NCBI GenBank assembly: GCA_016802295.1 | Contig: JAESIW010000137.1 | Coordinates: forward strand, 6,174,835-6,238,834 | Reading direction: 5' to 3' | Source of the DNA: Brachionus rotundiformis | Lineage: Eukaryota; Rotifera; Eurotatoria; Ploima; Brachionidae | Length of the DNA stretch: 64,000 nt | Shown: one piece after another, positions 1 to 12,099 of the stretch | Layout: each line of letters begins with the position of its first letter | Numbering within the stretch: position 1 is the stretch's first letter | Position numbers and translations under genes: made by a program | The notes under the pieces: model-generated | Databases searched by the model: none | Told to the model about the DNA's origin: nothing | Seen by the model: the letters and a program-made list of their open reading frames with translations, nothing else

Positions 1-224
1 AATTCATAACTAGTACCAATGAATTTTCTGTTAACTATGATCTATAACAAAAACATTAAACAGATAATCGTTAATTTAAGCTGTGAACATGAATTGTTCT
101 ACACTCCGAATATTTTTGAAATAAAATAAACATAAAAATTTCTGACATAACTCCGAAATCAATTTCAAAGAACATTTGAAAATTATCAACTCGAAACAAA
201 TTTCCAATAATAAGTCCTATCAAA

Positions 225-560
225 GGAATTACAAGTTTTTAATGGGGATCCTCTTTAAAAATCAACAGAATATTAAATATATTTTTCACAAGGTCATTAT
301 TCGACTACTGTTTTATAATACTACAATCAGTTACCGAGAAGATAAAAGCCGAAGTGCAAAAAATTCAAAATCGATTCTTGAGAATCATCAAATATTTTCT
401 TTTAAAGACAAGTATCAAAACAATTCACAAATAGCCTAGAATCGACCTGGTCGATGACCGAACAAACAAGCTTTTTCAAAATTTATCACCAGACAAAACC
501 ACGAATTAATAGCTTTCCAGATCCAGGACTTTCTGCTTCGAGGATCCTACAGAAACAATT
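225..560 (+). mobile_element. Decayed non-LTR retrotransposon fragment (end of RT region)
   Basis: Translating in changing frames gives pieces typical of the end of a LINE reverse transcriptase ORF: VIIRLLF, then KIQNRFLRIIK, then IDLVDDRTNKLFQNLS. In intact jockey-like elements these occur in this order after the RT palm. Frameshifts and stops break the frame, so this is a fossil. The 87-codon open frame across it is not a gene. Family placement is inference from motif resemblance only. Confidence 0.45.
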
Positions 561-950
561 TAAAGCACAAAACACCTTTTGATTCAATCATAATCACTTC
601 AGACTCTTAGCAGAAAATCAATTTAACCAAATTAATATAACCATGTATTTATAATATAAATATTAATTTCTACTTAAATTGTAAACATTTAGCTAAAACA
701 AATTTTTTTTGACCATATTTCTAACATGTGGGCTGAAGAGAAGGTACTGTAACAAACAATAAGTTCAACAACTTATTGGAAAATTTTACAAAAACAATTA
801 TCTAGTAAATCGTATAACCTTTAGTTACCTATCAACTTTATACTTTATAAATTAAATTAATATTATTTTATCCTGCTATAATCATTTTTGTGCTCTGATA
901 TATACATAAAGTCTCTCTTTTTTGAATATTTAATTCAATATTTAAACTTT

Positions 951-1028
951 AGGCTAAAAAGAAGGACTATGATCCATACTGAGTGGCCTGAAGACTTCCT
1001 CAAATAATTTTTTAAATAAATAAATAAG
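951..1028 (+). repeat. LINE/SINE 3' tail copy ending in (TAAA)n
   Basis: This stretch matches 42517-42594 closely: both run through a GAAGAACT-like block, a CATACTGAGT/CATTCTGAGT block and TCCTCAAA, and end in AAATAAATAAATAA. A shared 3' end with a short A-rich tandem tail is what target-primed insertion of a non-LTR element or its SINE leaves. It lies about 260 bp upstream of the CYFIP start codon. The rest of 561-1287 shows nothing I can assign. Confidence 0.5.
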
Positions 1029-1287
1029 AAGGTACTGTGTTGGAAAAACTTTTCCTAAATAAAATAAAAAAAAAACTTTATAAAAGAGCTATCTTCACTA
1101 ATGTGTGTGTTTTTTACTCAACTAAATGTGTAAATAAATTCGCACACAAACATCAAGACATAAATTAACGCTCTTACAGTTAGATACATGCATGGCAATT
1201 TTAAAACTAGACTTAGAATCATTCATTATATTTGTTATTAATCATAAACCTAATTTAATGTATTAATCTAACTAGCGGAGTATCAAA

Positions 1288-4200
1288 ATGGCTAGCAAAG
1301 TCTCACTTGAAGAAGCAGTAAACACTGTCGAATCGCTGGACGAAATAGCCCTGCCGGACTATCAGCCATGCATCGAGTCAATGAGCGGCTCGTGCATATT
1401 CAAGGTCAATTTGGACACCAATTTCGAGGACAAAAACGCCTATGTGACCGGGATGTCAAAGTACATGGAAGAGGCGGCCATGCACGCCAAGCTAAATAAG
1501 CTGCTCGACAAGGGCAACGAGCACGCCATAATGCTGTACACATGGCGGTGCTGCTCGCGCGCTATTCCCCAAGTAAAGTCCAACGATCAGCCAGATCGCA
1601 TTGAGATATACGAAAAGAGTGTGGAAGTGCTCAGTCCACACATTGACAAGCTGATGGATCTAATGAACTTTCAGAACGAGGCCATAAGCGCTTTTTGTAT
1701 CGAAATGCGCCGCCTCTGTCATCCCAAAAAAGAAAAGGAATTCATCAGCGAGGCCTATTTGCTCACATTGGGAAAATTCATCAACATGTTCGCAGTGCTC
1801 GACGAGCTCAAGAACATGAAGTCAAGTGTCAAAAACGACCATTCGGCCTACCGCCGAGCGGCTCAGTTCCGCAAGTCGGACTCGTATGCCGGCCTTGAAT
1901 CCCAAAATTTGTCCATGTTTTTGGCCACTAATGACATTGTTCGCGTCAATCTGAAAAAAGCCCTGGATGATCCGAGCAACGGTGTGCCTGGCTATGACGA
2001 CATTCTATGCGATGTCATAAACACATCTGTCCAAATGTTCGATAATAAGATGTATCTGTTGCCGCAGGAGAAGCACATACTCGTCAAAGTAATTGGCTTT
2101 GCGCTCAATTTGCTTGATGGTGACAATTTTAACATAAACAAATTGGACTCAAAGAGAAAAATTAATCTAAGCCAAATAGACAAAATATTCAAGGTAAATA
2201 AACAAGTTTTGTTGTATTCACTAACATGAGCTTATTTATTTGAAAAAAAAAATTAAAATAATATCATGGTGTCATTCTTGTAGTAATGACCATTGTCTAC
2301 AATCTTTCTTACCTTTAATACTTCAAATTGGTGCTTATGTTCATTTTTGATTGACACTGGTACAAGGAGTATTTAAGAGTTGAATTGGCTCAAGCTGTTC
2401 AGCTTTAAACATTTTCTGATTCAACTTGCTTAGAAGATGCTTTGGATGCTTTTGAATTAAGAGATCATTTATCTTAGATGATGCCATGCTTCTTGTATGA
2501 TTGTCTCATTTAATCTCAAGTCCGTTCATCACTCTATTTGTAAAAAGGTTGTGTGCTAAGACTGTAATTGATTCCTTCATTAAATTCAATCTGTTCACGA
2601 TTGTTTACCAACATGTACCACCTCTTAATCTCCTTACTTAAATCTAGCCTTAAAAAGCGTTGTATTCCAGGTGCAGTCTAACTATTAAGCAAAACAATAA
2701 TTTGATACTCCCGCTACAAGGATACTTAAAGATTTCTATTTGCTTTAGTTGTAGCATTTTTGACTTGTGTGTATCCCATTTTTAAATAACTTTGCATGTA
2801 AATACTTTTGACTTTTGACATTAGACTTACTCAGGGTTTTCAAACCAATCTTATAATCAAACTTTGGATTTTTGTTGCCAATATGAACAACCTTACATTT
2901 ATCTTCATTAAGCTGAGTCGGTCAATCTTTTGACCATTTACACTCTCTATCTATATCTGATTGTAGGCTATAAATCGAGTTAAAATTATCGATTGCTGAT
3001 ATTAATTTAGTGTCATCAGCATATGCTTGACAACAGTTTTGGACATTTATATAAAAAAAGAAAGGAGCTATAACTGAACTTTGTGGAACTCAACTTTTAA
3101 TTTGAACCCAATTTGAAGAACCAAGAATTTTTTTATATTTTCTTAATCCAAAATAGTTAACTTAACTATTTAGTTTTCTGAGAAAACTTTAAAAGTGATT
3201 ATACTAGATTTTACTAGAGTTGTTTTTAGGTCACAAGCCATAAGTCAAGTCCATGACTTCAATTTTTCTAAAATATTTAAAAAAAATTCAAAAAAAAAAT
3301 TTAAACTCGTCTAAAACCGATTATTTTTTTATTAAATGTAAAGACTGATCATTTATTTGCAAATTATAAGAAATTTACTAGACTTAAAAAAAAACTTTAC
3401 TTGTAGTCACAACTTTGACTAAAAAAATAATTAATTTTAAGTTAAGTTGTGACTTTGACTTATAAGCAAGTCGGGATTTTACTGAATGATAAGTTTTTAT
3501 AAAGAAAAATATAAAATCTAAATGAACCGTTTGATGCTTTTAGTTTGATGTAGAGCTTCCTTAATTAGTCCATGTGAATTTTGTTTTTGAAAAAATAAAA
3601 TATTCATATAATAAACAAGGAAATTAAATGATGAGTCTTAAATGGATGTGCTAAACCTTTGATACTACGCTCTCAGTAAGTTTATATTTTGTTCCGAATC
3701 AAATATTGGTAAGCTTCAGATTTGAATTTTAAATTTCCAAGACCAATTATAAAAAAAAAAATTTAACATCAATTGAAGACATTTTTATTTCATTAAAATT
3801 ATTTTACAATTAAATTATTTCTCATTACCAATTGGCAAAAAATTAAACACTTTTTTTTTTATCGATTGGAATTTAGACTCATATCAATTTTAAATTATTT
3901 TATATGAATTTAAATTTGACCTAAAGTATTCCAATATTTTAAAAGTTGATTTGTGAAAAAAATTAAATTGTGTTAAAAAAACTACAAAAATTAATCAAAA
4001 TATTTGTCCATTGTTAGATAATTAAACAATTCAGGAGGTTAATTTTATAAAGTCCAGAACATAAATCTTAAATATTGAAAAAAATGCTTTAGCAAAATTA
4101 ATAATCTGACAAAATTAATAATTATAAAAAGACAAAATTATGACTTAATTAGATAAAAGTTTAAAATTTTTTTATTCAATAGCAATGCAAAGTTGTACCA

Positions 4201-7200
4201 TTATACGGCGACATGCAGATATCGCCATTTAATTATGTAATGAGGTCAAAGAACTATGACGCATCCAAGTGGCCGGCCTGTAACTCAAACTCGGAAAGCA
4301 TTCAAGGCAAAATATTAGACCAAGTGGACCGCATACGAATCGAGCACAATTGCTACATTAGCGAGCTCGCCAAGTACAGCAACGAAATAGCCATTAGCAA
4401 AGAAACAAAGCGTACTGATGAAGAATACAAAAGCTTGTACAACTTGGCCCTAAGTGGACTTAAACTGCTCTCCAAATGGTCAAACACTGTTCTAGAGCTG
4501 TACAACTGGAAGTTGCTTCATTTGACTGACCACAAGTCCAACCCACTGTGTCCAAAAGAAGCAGAGGACTACGAAAAAGCCACCAAGTACAACTATTCGC
4601 CACAGGAAAAAGTGGCTCTAATCGAAGTAATCTCGATGATCAAAGGTCTCCAGTCGCTTATGTACAGACTTGAGAATGCATTCACCGAGGCCATTAACTA
4701 CACTACTTACCTTGAGCTGCAAAATTTTGTCCAAATGGATCTGAGAGATATGATCCGCAAATTTTCCAAAAGTCGCAAGTGCGATGTTGCCAAGACAATA
4801 TTGCTGTCAGTGCGTGACACCTGTGTTGACTGGTACAGGGGCAAAGAGCCCGAAGACGACCCGGCAATGCGCGGCAAAAAGGACCCAGAGTGCGGATTTA
4901 AGATAGACCGGCCGCCTCGATTCATCGGACCCTCGTCTACTCAACTCTACATGGTCCGAACTATGCTCGAGTCGATGATTTGCGACAAGACCAAGGGCAA
5001 AAAAACCCTACGCAAAGACATCGATACCAAACACTTGGAACTAATTGAAGAATTTCACTCCAAGTCTTTCTTTTGGCCATATTTGCTCAATTTTACTGAC
5101 TCTTTGCAAAAGTGCTGCGATTTGTCTCAAATGTGGTACAGGGAATTTTTCCTGGAAATGACAATGGGCAAAAAAATTCAATTTCCAATCGAGATGTCCA
5201 TGCCATGGATACTCACAAGCCACATATTGGAAACAAAAGACCAATCGTTGATGGAATTTGTTTTCTATCCGCTTGACTTGTACAACGATGCGGCCATGAA
5301 CGCGCTGACTGTGTTCAAAAAAAGGCATTTGTATGACGAAGTGGAGGCCGAAGTTAATTTATGCTTTGACCAATTTGTGTACATACTAAGCGAGCAGATA
5401 TTCCATGCATACAAACAGACAGCGGCATGTATTCTTTTGGACAAACAGTTCAGGGACGAGTTTAACAAAATTCAACTTGCCGAGAACGAGTTCTCGCCAA
5501 ACCACTGCATCACAGTACCAAATACGAGCAGATACGAAACTTTGATCAAACAAAAGCACATACAACTGCTTGGCAGGTCTATAAACTTGTCCAAATTAAT
5601 CGCACAGCGTATTACGCTCATGATACAGAAGAGCCTTGATGTGTCAATACAAAAGTTTCTCTCGTCTGACTTGACCGGCATAGTCGAGCTAGACTACTTG
5701 ATCAAGTTGAATAGCATCACTCACAAGATGCTTAGCAAACATTTGGTTCTGGAAAGCTTTGAGCTATTGTTTAAAGAGGCTGAGCAGTCCGTATCCAGCT
5801 CGTATGGAAAAATAAGCGTTCACATTCTTGAGGAGATAAAAAGAGACCTTCTACCAAACTACTGCTATAACCAGTCAACTATGAGATTTGTACCAACTAA
5901 GCTTAAATTGAACAAGAAACAAATGCACAAACGGGACGAACCACCCCAATTCTTGGTCGCCGACCAGTACGGATCCAAGCCAGTACAGACTGCTTTTCAG
6001 GCAATCAACTCCCTTTATTCTCAATTTATTGGCGGTCAGCATGTTAAATTGATTGGTAAATACCTTGGCTACCAAGGCATTGCGCTTATTATAAGTGAAT
6101 TATTTGAATTTATTCAAATTTCGGTAAGTTTTTTCTTTTACTTTAATTTGAAAATTGAAGAGATAGAATTTTTATTTTTAAAAATAAATTTAAAAAGTTC
6201 AACTTTATTTGAATTTATTTTAATTAATTTTCACCAAATATAAGTAAACAAAACAAACAATTAAAAATCGTATAGCTTTTTTCCTGGTAAAAAAACTGGT
6301 CATGTAACATGCAACATGGTGCTATAAGTAAAGCCAAGTCTAAATGGTTTAATTTTTTTTCTCCAACTTTATATATAGTACCATGTTGCATTTAAATTAT
6401 CAGTTTTTTACCAGAAAAAAAGTTATAAGATTTTTTTGCTCTACAAAATTTTGCAGAGCCTCAAATAGAAGGATACAGGGTGTTCCGTTTAATTTGAAAC
6501 AGTTTTATTTAATTAATATTTATTTAATTAATTTTTTATGAATGGACTTCACTTGTTCTATGTGTTCTCCGTCCTTTTCTACAACCATTCTAAGCCGTCT
6601 TTTCCAGCTCGAAAAATTTTTTCGATCATTTTGATATCGACCTTAGACCACTCTTTCTGAGAAATTTTTCAAATTCCATCTTTCCAAAGTTCACGCTCTT
6701 CTTTTTCCCAATCTTGGTTTTAAGTAGTCAAGCTCTTACTTCATCTTCTCAAGAAACCGTGCTGTCAAATGAGAGGTATGACTTGAAGCTTTATCATGGT
6801 GAAAAAAACTTTGTCCATCTCGTTCCGATAAAGCTTCGGTAGATGCTCGGTAAATAATGGTTTTAATACATAGTCGTACATGTGCATTAATTTTTACTTC
6901 ACTCGGCACTCTAATCAATGGTATGGTTCCTTTACCAGTCAAAATTCCTACAACCACGAAGCCTTTTTTAAAACTTTCATCTTTTTCAAAGACCCAACTT
7001 TCAGGTACCGTTCACCTCGATTAACATAGCAAATTCGACTTTCCCTATTTGAATCATCTAGATAAATCAGTGCTTCATCCAAAGTTACCGCATACTTCCA
7101 CCTATCACCTGCTAGGTATTTTTCGTAAAGCTTTCGGCAATTGGTCTTCCGGTTTTTTTTGTTTTTTTTTAATTAAGAATATTTAAAAAACAATTTAAAT

Positions 7201-10200
7201 AATTCTAGTAAGTGATGACTTTTTATATAAGCATATAAAAAATATGATCTTAAAGGATAAAAAAATTTTAATAATTTTTTAATGTTAAAAATATCATTTG
7301 ATTTCCTCTGAAAATGGAAATAATTTGACGGGTGAGAAGGGCCACCACTATATCAAAGGTTTTACAGAGAATTTAAGAATTTTTTTTTTTAAATTTTTAA
7401 TTCATATGTTAAGATAAGATTTTTTAAATAACCACTGTGATAAAGATGTCTCCTTACATTTAAATAATTTTTTAAACTATTAAAAAATAAATTAAGCTTT
7501 TACTTAAATTATAAATTTTTTACTCACTCATTTCATGTTAAGCAATTACCAAATATTCAATGTTGACCATTAAAATAAACTTTTAGGATAGTACCAAATT
7601 ATATCTTAAAGACTTCGAATTGCCGTTTAAAAAAGATAAAAATGTAAAAATTTAATAATTATCTAATAAATATAAAAATTTAACAAAAGTATTTTAGACT
7701 AATTCAGATCAGTAAGGATCTGATAGGATCTGATTTATTTCATAGCAATAAATAATAAGTTCTTAATCTTTTTTTTGCCTAAATGTCCACTTCTAGTCCA
7801 AACAAATAATAAATAGATAATAAAAAATTGACAATGGAAAAAATTTTATTTAAAATAAAAAAATTATATTTATATAATTTAAGCTAAAAACAAAATTGGC
7901 CGACTATGTACGAACTATGTATAAAAAGCTAAAGAAGAACATAAATGTACCAAGATACGAGTACGGTTCAGCAGCCATAATGACATTTTACTCTGAGAGT
8001 TTGACTAATTTGATTTCATACGGTGAATTGAGAACGAATATTTTTCACGAGTTTGCCCAAATTGGTAACGCAATTGTGCTCTCTCTTCTACTAGAGCAAT
8101 CATTGGTAAGTGCCATTTTATTTTGCTTATTTTACTTTGAATTGGACCAGGGCTTTTGGGGCCACTTGCGAAAATTTTCTATCAGCGCTCTAAGAAAATC
8201 CTTGTTGCGGAACGCATACACCATAGGGTCTATGCACGCATTGCAGCATGCTATGAACATGAGCACGTAAATGGTCAAGTTATTGTAGCTCTTTGAGGCA
8301 AATGTTAGAAAGTAGATGATCAATGGCAGCCAACAGGTGTAAAATCCGAGCAGCAAGATGAGCAAGGTCTTCATTGCTTTTATGTTCATGTTGAAGCTAG
8401 AGTGGCTCTTGGCTCGCTTGACTTCCACTCTTGGTCTTATGGTTGACAGTACGGCCGGTGACGAGTTGCGTCTACCGACCTCTTTGCTCTTGCACACCAA
8501 TATGTTCAGATCAGATGCTGAACGACTTAGCTTGGCATCTGTGGCAGTATCTATGCGCTTGGTCACAGCACTCTCACACTTTACCATGGCCACATTGCAG
8601 CTGTTCACTATTGAGTGAATTTTGGCTATTTGGCGCGAGTGCTTGCGCGCTATCAAGTATATACGTATGTAAATGAACAGCATGCTCAGGGCGCATATGC
8701 AGCATAGGCCAGTGAACAAAAGTATGTAGTTAAGGGTGAATATTTTCTCGAACATGCATGGCACAAAGTAAGATGTGTCGTTGATTTCGTTCCAGCCCAT
8801 TAGAGGCAGCAGACTGACCAGAATAGAAGTGAACCAGCTGATTGCCAGGCAAATGTAGCAATAGGCTTTTTTTTGACCGGTTATGCGCTCATACAAATAC
8901 GGATGCACCACGGCCATGTACTTTTCCAGCGCCAACAGACTCAGAGTGAACATTGAGCTGAGCATAGAGGTGATCATGGGCGAGTAGCCGGCCAGACACA
9001 TGTAGTGGTATTGGCGTATCATGCACGCTAGTCTGTACAATGACGAGTTGTATGTCTCCAAGGCGTATATGGTGAGCAAGTTGAGCAAGCATGGATACAT
9101 GAATGAGATACCGGAGAGAAAATCGGATATGCTAAGGTTGGCAATGAGGATGTTTTGGATGGAGTGGAGGCGTCGCGATTTCAAAATGGTCATTAGGGTG
9201 AAAAAATTGAGCACCAGAATGCTGAGACAGAGCAGGACGCCAATGAAGAAAAAGGCCATTTTGTGCGACTCTTTGTGAGAGTATTTGTGGCATTCACTCG
9301 AGTTTAGATGGGACAAAAGTTGCGGCGAGTCGACCACAAACAAGGACTCGGAGCCGTTCACATCTATCAGCTGATCTATGGAGCATTCATTTTTGGTTAT
9401 GAGACCGCACAGTCGAAGACACACCATCAAGTACTGCTCGCTAGACTGGTAGCGTAGCTCGCTGGGCTGCAATTTCGAACATTTCATTGTTCATAGCATT
9501 CTATCCATAAGCTTAAGCTATCTATATTTATTATAAATAGATTTAAATAAAAATATTATCTTAAATATTTTAAGTGCATGCTTTTTTAGCTAAGCAAAGA
9601 TTATTTATTCATTATCCCCTATCTATGTTTATCTCTATCATATAGGTTTATACTCTAAGCAAGGTTTGTCAAAACTATGAGACTTTTTTCTATCTATAAA
9701 CTCGCTCAATCGTTCATTTAATCTTTAAGAACGATGATCACCGACTTGGGTTTTAGTTGACTGGCTTTTCTTGCCGTTTTGTGAACAGTTTGTTTTAATT
9801 TAGCCATTTAAAACTTAAGTCTTAATTAAATAGTTGTTTATTTGAGTAAATATCAATTTATAGACATTAATAGACAAAATTTGTCTACAAGAAAAAAATA
9901 AATAAAATCAATCACTTGCTATCTATTTTATCTAATTGATATTTTCAAGTTTAGACTCAAATTTAAATGATCATAATCAAAAATTAATAACTAAACAAAT
10001 ACTTAAAAATTTTATTTTTAATTTTAAATTTTATTTCACCACGGCGCAAAAGTTTGTTCTTGTTTGTGCCATGTTCTTATTGACCAAAGTGGAAAACATA
10101 TTTTTTCCACTTTGGTCAATACGTTTCTTAAACAGGGGCTATCGTATCGGTTTAATTTTTCTATGCGCAAAGCTCTGCAAAAATGGTATAGATGCACCAT

Positions 10201-11931
10201 AAGTTCTTGGTAATGGTTTATGTTTCTTTAGTATGGATCTTTGAGCGATCAAAAATGTACCAAGAAAGAAGATGAGCTTTTCCCATGCTCCACAAGGTCA
10301 ATAAGGATAAATAAGAAGAAAAAAAAAGGTGTTTTAGCATGGTTTACTTGACAAAGGCATAAAAATTTGATCATTAATTTCGATTTCCTTTAAAAAAATA
10401 CCAAAAGCAGTTACCAAAAGTAAATGGTCTGTTTCTAAGAGACAAAAATGGAAAGAAATTGATATTTGGCAAAATATTTGAAAGCACAATTGGTAATATC
10501 AAGACAAGCCTAACCAAATTTTCTTAAACAATTAATAAGCCTTTTGCCTTTAATATAATTTTATAAATTAAGTTTAATATTTCCGGTTTATTTCTTAATA
10601 ATTTTTCAAAAAAAAAGACTTTAAAATGACAAGATTTTTATTAATATTCAGAAAACCTCTAAACTTAAGAGCTGTTTTAATAATAATTTTCTAGCAAGAT
10701 CAACAATTTAATAACTAAACAAACAGATAACAAAAAGAATATTTTTTTGTGTTTTTAATATTAGAAATTAATTTCACAGTAGTAAAATAAAGATTGAAGA
10801 CAATATATGTTTCCAGGTTTAAAAGCTTATCACTCGCATTTTATAGAATTGAATTGTCTCCCAGAGGCTCTAAAGTTACATTTGTAGATAATTGATGTAA
10901 AAAACCTTTATAAAATACTTGGCATATTTGGTTCTAATAATAACTCATAGACTAAATTTAAAAGATTTATCTCAAAATTAATTTTTTTATTTAATTTTTT
11001 TAAAGGTTTTATCAAAATTATTATTTTTGGTTTTATCAATTTTTGGTTTTTAAAATTATAAATTCTATATTTCAATTAGTCTTGTTTAAATATTTATTTA
11101 TCATTCACCTGTAAACCTGGTCCTAAATGTGCTCAAAGCTCAAAGTATTAAAAAATTTAATTTAAGACTGCTGATGAAGTTGTTGACTTGGTACATGCAT
11201 CAATTTATCTAAATTGGCTACCAAAACCGTTCTGCAAAGATAACGAAAACATCGAAATGAAGATTAAGAAATTGGAACAGAAGTTTGCCTCTCTACAAAT
11301 AGTAAAAATAATTGAAAAACTTGGATCAGATCAACAGGTCAATTTGATCCATGAAAGCGAACTATTGACCAGAGAAAGACTATGCTGCGGTCTGAGCATA
11401 TTCGAATTTGTATTGACCAAAATAAAGTCATTTCTTTTGGATGATTCTATTTGGTTCGATATAAATCAGCAGCCACCGTCGAATGGTGTCATGAATGTGG
11501 ACGAAAATGTCGAGTTTCATCGTCTTTGGAGCGCCATGCAGTTTATTTATTGTCTACCGCGGCAAACAAATTCCTATCTGGTTGAGGAATTGTTCGGCGA
11601 TGGTCTGATCTGGGCCGGCTGCTCCATCATTAGTCTACTCGGACAACAGCAGCGTTTTGAAGCATTTGACCATTGCTACCATTTGTTCAAAGTCAATCAA
11701 GTAGATGGACAGACCGAGAAGGTCAATCAGATCCCTTTGCCAAATTTTATGAACAGAATTAGAAAGCACCAAGTGCTCAATCAAGAAATATTCGCCATTC
11801 TAAACAAATACATCAAATCATCCATGATGAGCCAACAGAACTCCAATGAACCAGTTGATTCGACTCAAGCGGCCAACATTCAACAGATTAAGTGCTTTCA
11901 GCCACCTTTTGATAATAACATTATAAATTAG
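1288..11931 (+). CDS. CYFIP: CYFIP (Sra-1/PIR121), WAVE regulatory complex subunit, 4 exons
   Basis: Coding exons are 1288-2193, 4183-6123, 7884-8105 and 11167-11931 (TAG). All three introns are phase 0 with GTAAAT, GTAAGT, GTAAGT donors and AG acceptors. The join gives 1277 codons in frame; vertebrate CYFIP1 is about 1253. Seen: TNFEDKNAYVTG and MLYTWRCCSRAIPQVK near the N terminus, GKFINMFAVLDELKNMKSS, then in exon 2 GPSSTQLYMVRTMLES and FPIEMSMPWILTSHILETKD, and in exon 4 ERLCCGLSIFE, FHRLWSAMQFIY and a C-terminal KCFQPPF. Known for the family: CYFIP binds active Rac1 and, with NAP1, ABI, HSPC300 and WAVE, controls Arp2/3 actin branching; it also binds FMRP and eIF4E. The basic pair at the Rac1 A site is kept as Arg-Arg (HSAYRRAAQF). 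Its introns hold a LINE, a foldback element, a mariner fragment and a whole GPCR gene. AATAAA lies at 11986. GUF1 starts 168 bp after the stop. Confidence 0.96.
2330..3140 (-). mobile_element. LINE reverse transcriptase fossil in CYFIP intron 1
   Basis: Read on the minus strand, about 3140 to 2330 gives VPQSSVIAPFFFYIN, then AYADDTKLIS (the YADD catalytic box of reverse transcriptase), then a region with EDKCKVVHIGNKNPKF, the usual spacing in CR1/jockey-like elements. Stops and frameshifts are present, so it is dead. It is antisense to CYFIP. Intron 1 is 2194-4182; its remaining sequence is AT-rich with one further repeat at 3217. Confidence 0.75.
3217..3380. repeat. Dispersed repeat, copy 1 (partner at 20209-20345)
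   Basis: Begins GAGTTGTTTTTAGGTCACAAG, contains AAGTCAAGT and ends near TGATCATTTATTTGCAAA. The copy at 20209 has the same three blocks in the same order. Just downstream (3398-3460) GTCACAACT and AGTTGTGAC form an inverted pair, so the full element may be a small DNA transposon reaching about 3475. The two copies differ at many sites, so the insertions are old. Confidence 0.5.
6262..6437. repeat. Foldback/MITE-like inverted repeat in CYFIP intron 2
   Basis: The left arm (6262-6322) and the reverse complement of the right arm (about 6375-6437) both read AAAAATC, TATA, a run of T, CTGGTAAAAAACTG, then TGCAACATGGTNCTATA. Arms are about 55-60 bp with a short spacer and there is no coding capacity, which is the structure of a MITE. 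The TGCAACATGGT core resembles the inverted repeats at 17947 and 61837. Confidence 0.65.
6474..7145 (-). mobile_element. mariner-family transposon, 3' half, broken
   Basis: On the minus strand the translation gives TLDEALIYLDDSN, ICYVNRG, an open stretch of 73 codons (6957-6736) with KGTIPLIRVP and SFFHHDKASSH, and a C-terminal part with RRLRMVVEKDGEHIEQV. These match the order of motifs in mariner transposases, with catalytic aspartates in the LDD and HHD boxes. The frame is shifted at least twice. At 6476 CAGGGTGTTCCGTTTAATTTGAAAC looks like the terminal inverted repeat, preceded by the expected TA (6474-6475). The other end breaks off near 7150 in a T-rich run, so the copy is truncated. 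It is antisense to CYFIP. Confidence 0.8.
8117..8122 (-). promoter_or_regulatory. Likely poly(A) signal of the nested GPCR
   Basis: AATAAA on the minus strand, about 10 nt beyond the GPCR stop codon. Cleavage 10-30 nt further would fall at or inside CYFIP exon 3 (7884-8105), on the opposite strand. Confidence 0.45.
8132..9487 (-). CDS. Class A (rhodopsin-like) GPCR nested in CYFIP intron 3
   Basis: Single-exon 451-aa receptor. Seven hydrophobic segments lie at about 78-101, 113-133, 168-190, 208-229, 252-280, 371-395 and 404-425. Class A marks: LSISD in TM2, Trp218 in TM4, CWLP (385-388) in TM6 and D420-P421-M-V-Y424 in TM7. The DRY box is EKY (188-190). After TM4 comes LPLMGWN, typical of the adenosine/cannabinoid/lysophospholipid (MECA) branch, so a lipid or nucleoside ligand is possible but unproven. 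The N-terminal 77 residues carry NGS and NSS glycosylation sites and there is no clear signal peptide. The third cytoplasmic loop is long (about 281-370) and Ser/Arg-rich, a likely site for kinase and arrestin binding. The gene lies wholly inside CYFIP intron 3 (8106-11166) on the other strand; its stop is 27 bp from the CYFIP splice donor. Confidence 0.93.
   Translation of the reverse strand: MKCSKLQPSELRYQSSEQYLMVCLRLCGLITKNECSIDQLIDVNGSESLFVVDSPQLLSHLNSSECHKYSHKESHKMAFFFIGVLLCLSILVLNFFTLMTILKSRRLHSIQNILIANLSISDFLSGISFMYPCLLNLLTIYALETYNSSLYRLACMIRQYHYMCLAGYSPMITSMLSSMFTLSLLALEKYMAVVHPYLYERITGQKKAYCYICLAISWFTSILVSLLPLMGWNEINDTSYFVPCMFEKIFTLNYILLFTGLCCICALSMLFIYIRIYLIARKHSRQIAKIHSIVNSCNVAMVKCESAVTKRIDTATDAKLSRSASDLNILVCKSKEVGRRNSSPAVLSTIRPRVEVKRAKSHSSFNMNIKAMKTLLILLLGFYTCWLPLIIYFLTFASKSYNNLTIYVLMFIACCNACIDPMVYAFRNKDFLRALIENFRKWPQKPWSNSK
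10079..10120. repeat. Perfect 18-bp hairpin
   Basis: ATTGACCAAAGTGGAAAA at 10079-10096 is followed, after a 6-nt loop, by its exact reverse complement at 10103-10120. It lies in CYFIP intron 3, outside any reading frame I can support. It may be the core of a small foldback element, since related GCGCAAA words flank it at about 10045 and 10165. Confidence 0.6.
10271..10312 (+). repeat. Short LINE 3'-end copy
   Basis: CCATGCTCCACAAGGTCAATAAGGA followed by an A-rich tail resembles the end of the LINE piece at 31660-31915 (CTATGCTCCTCAAGGAGTCAATAAGGA). It is read as a very 5'-truncated insertion of the same family. The rest of intron 3 (9488-11166) is AT-rich with nothing else I can name. Confidence 0.4.
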
Positions 11932-12099
11932 GACTTTTTTTTTAAAAGCTTATTTTTTTAAAAATTTTTTAGATGAATTTTGTTTAATAAAAAGTTTGAT
12001 ATTGAGTTAAATATTTGCTTTTCCCAAAGTCTCGCCTTTGGTTAGGTGAATAAAAATAAGGGGTCATTAATAATTTATTTATTTTTGATTAATAAAAAG

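Noticed and set aside
176..439. 87-codon ORF at the window start as a gene
   Set aside because: Its content is a frame-shifted LINE reverse-transcriptase fragment.
12046..12099. GTG start for GUF1 18 codons upstream
   Set aside because: No ATG, hydrophobic low-complexity residues; the ATG at 12100 gives a good mitochondrial presequence.
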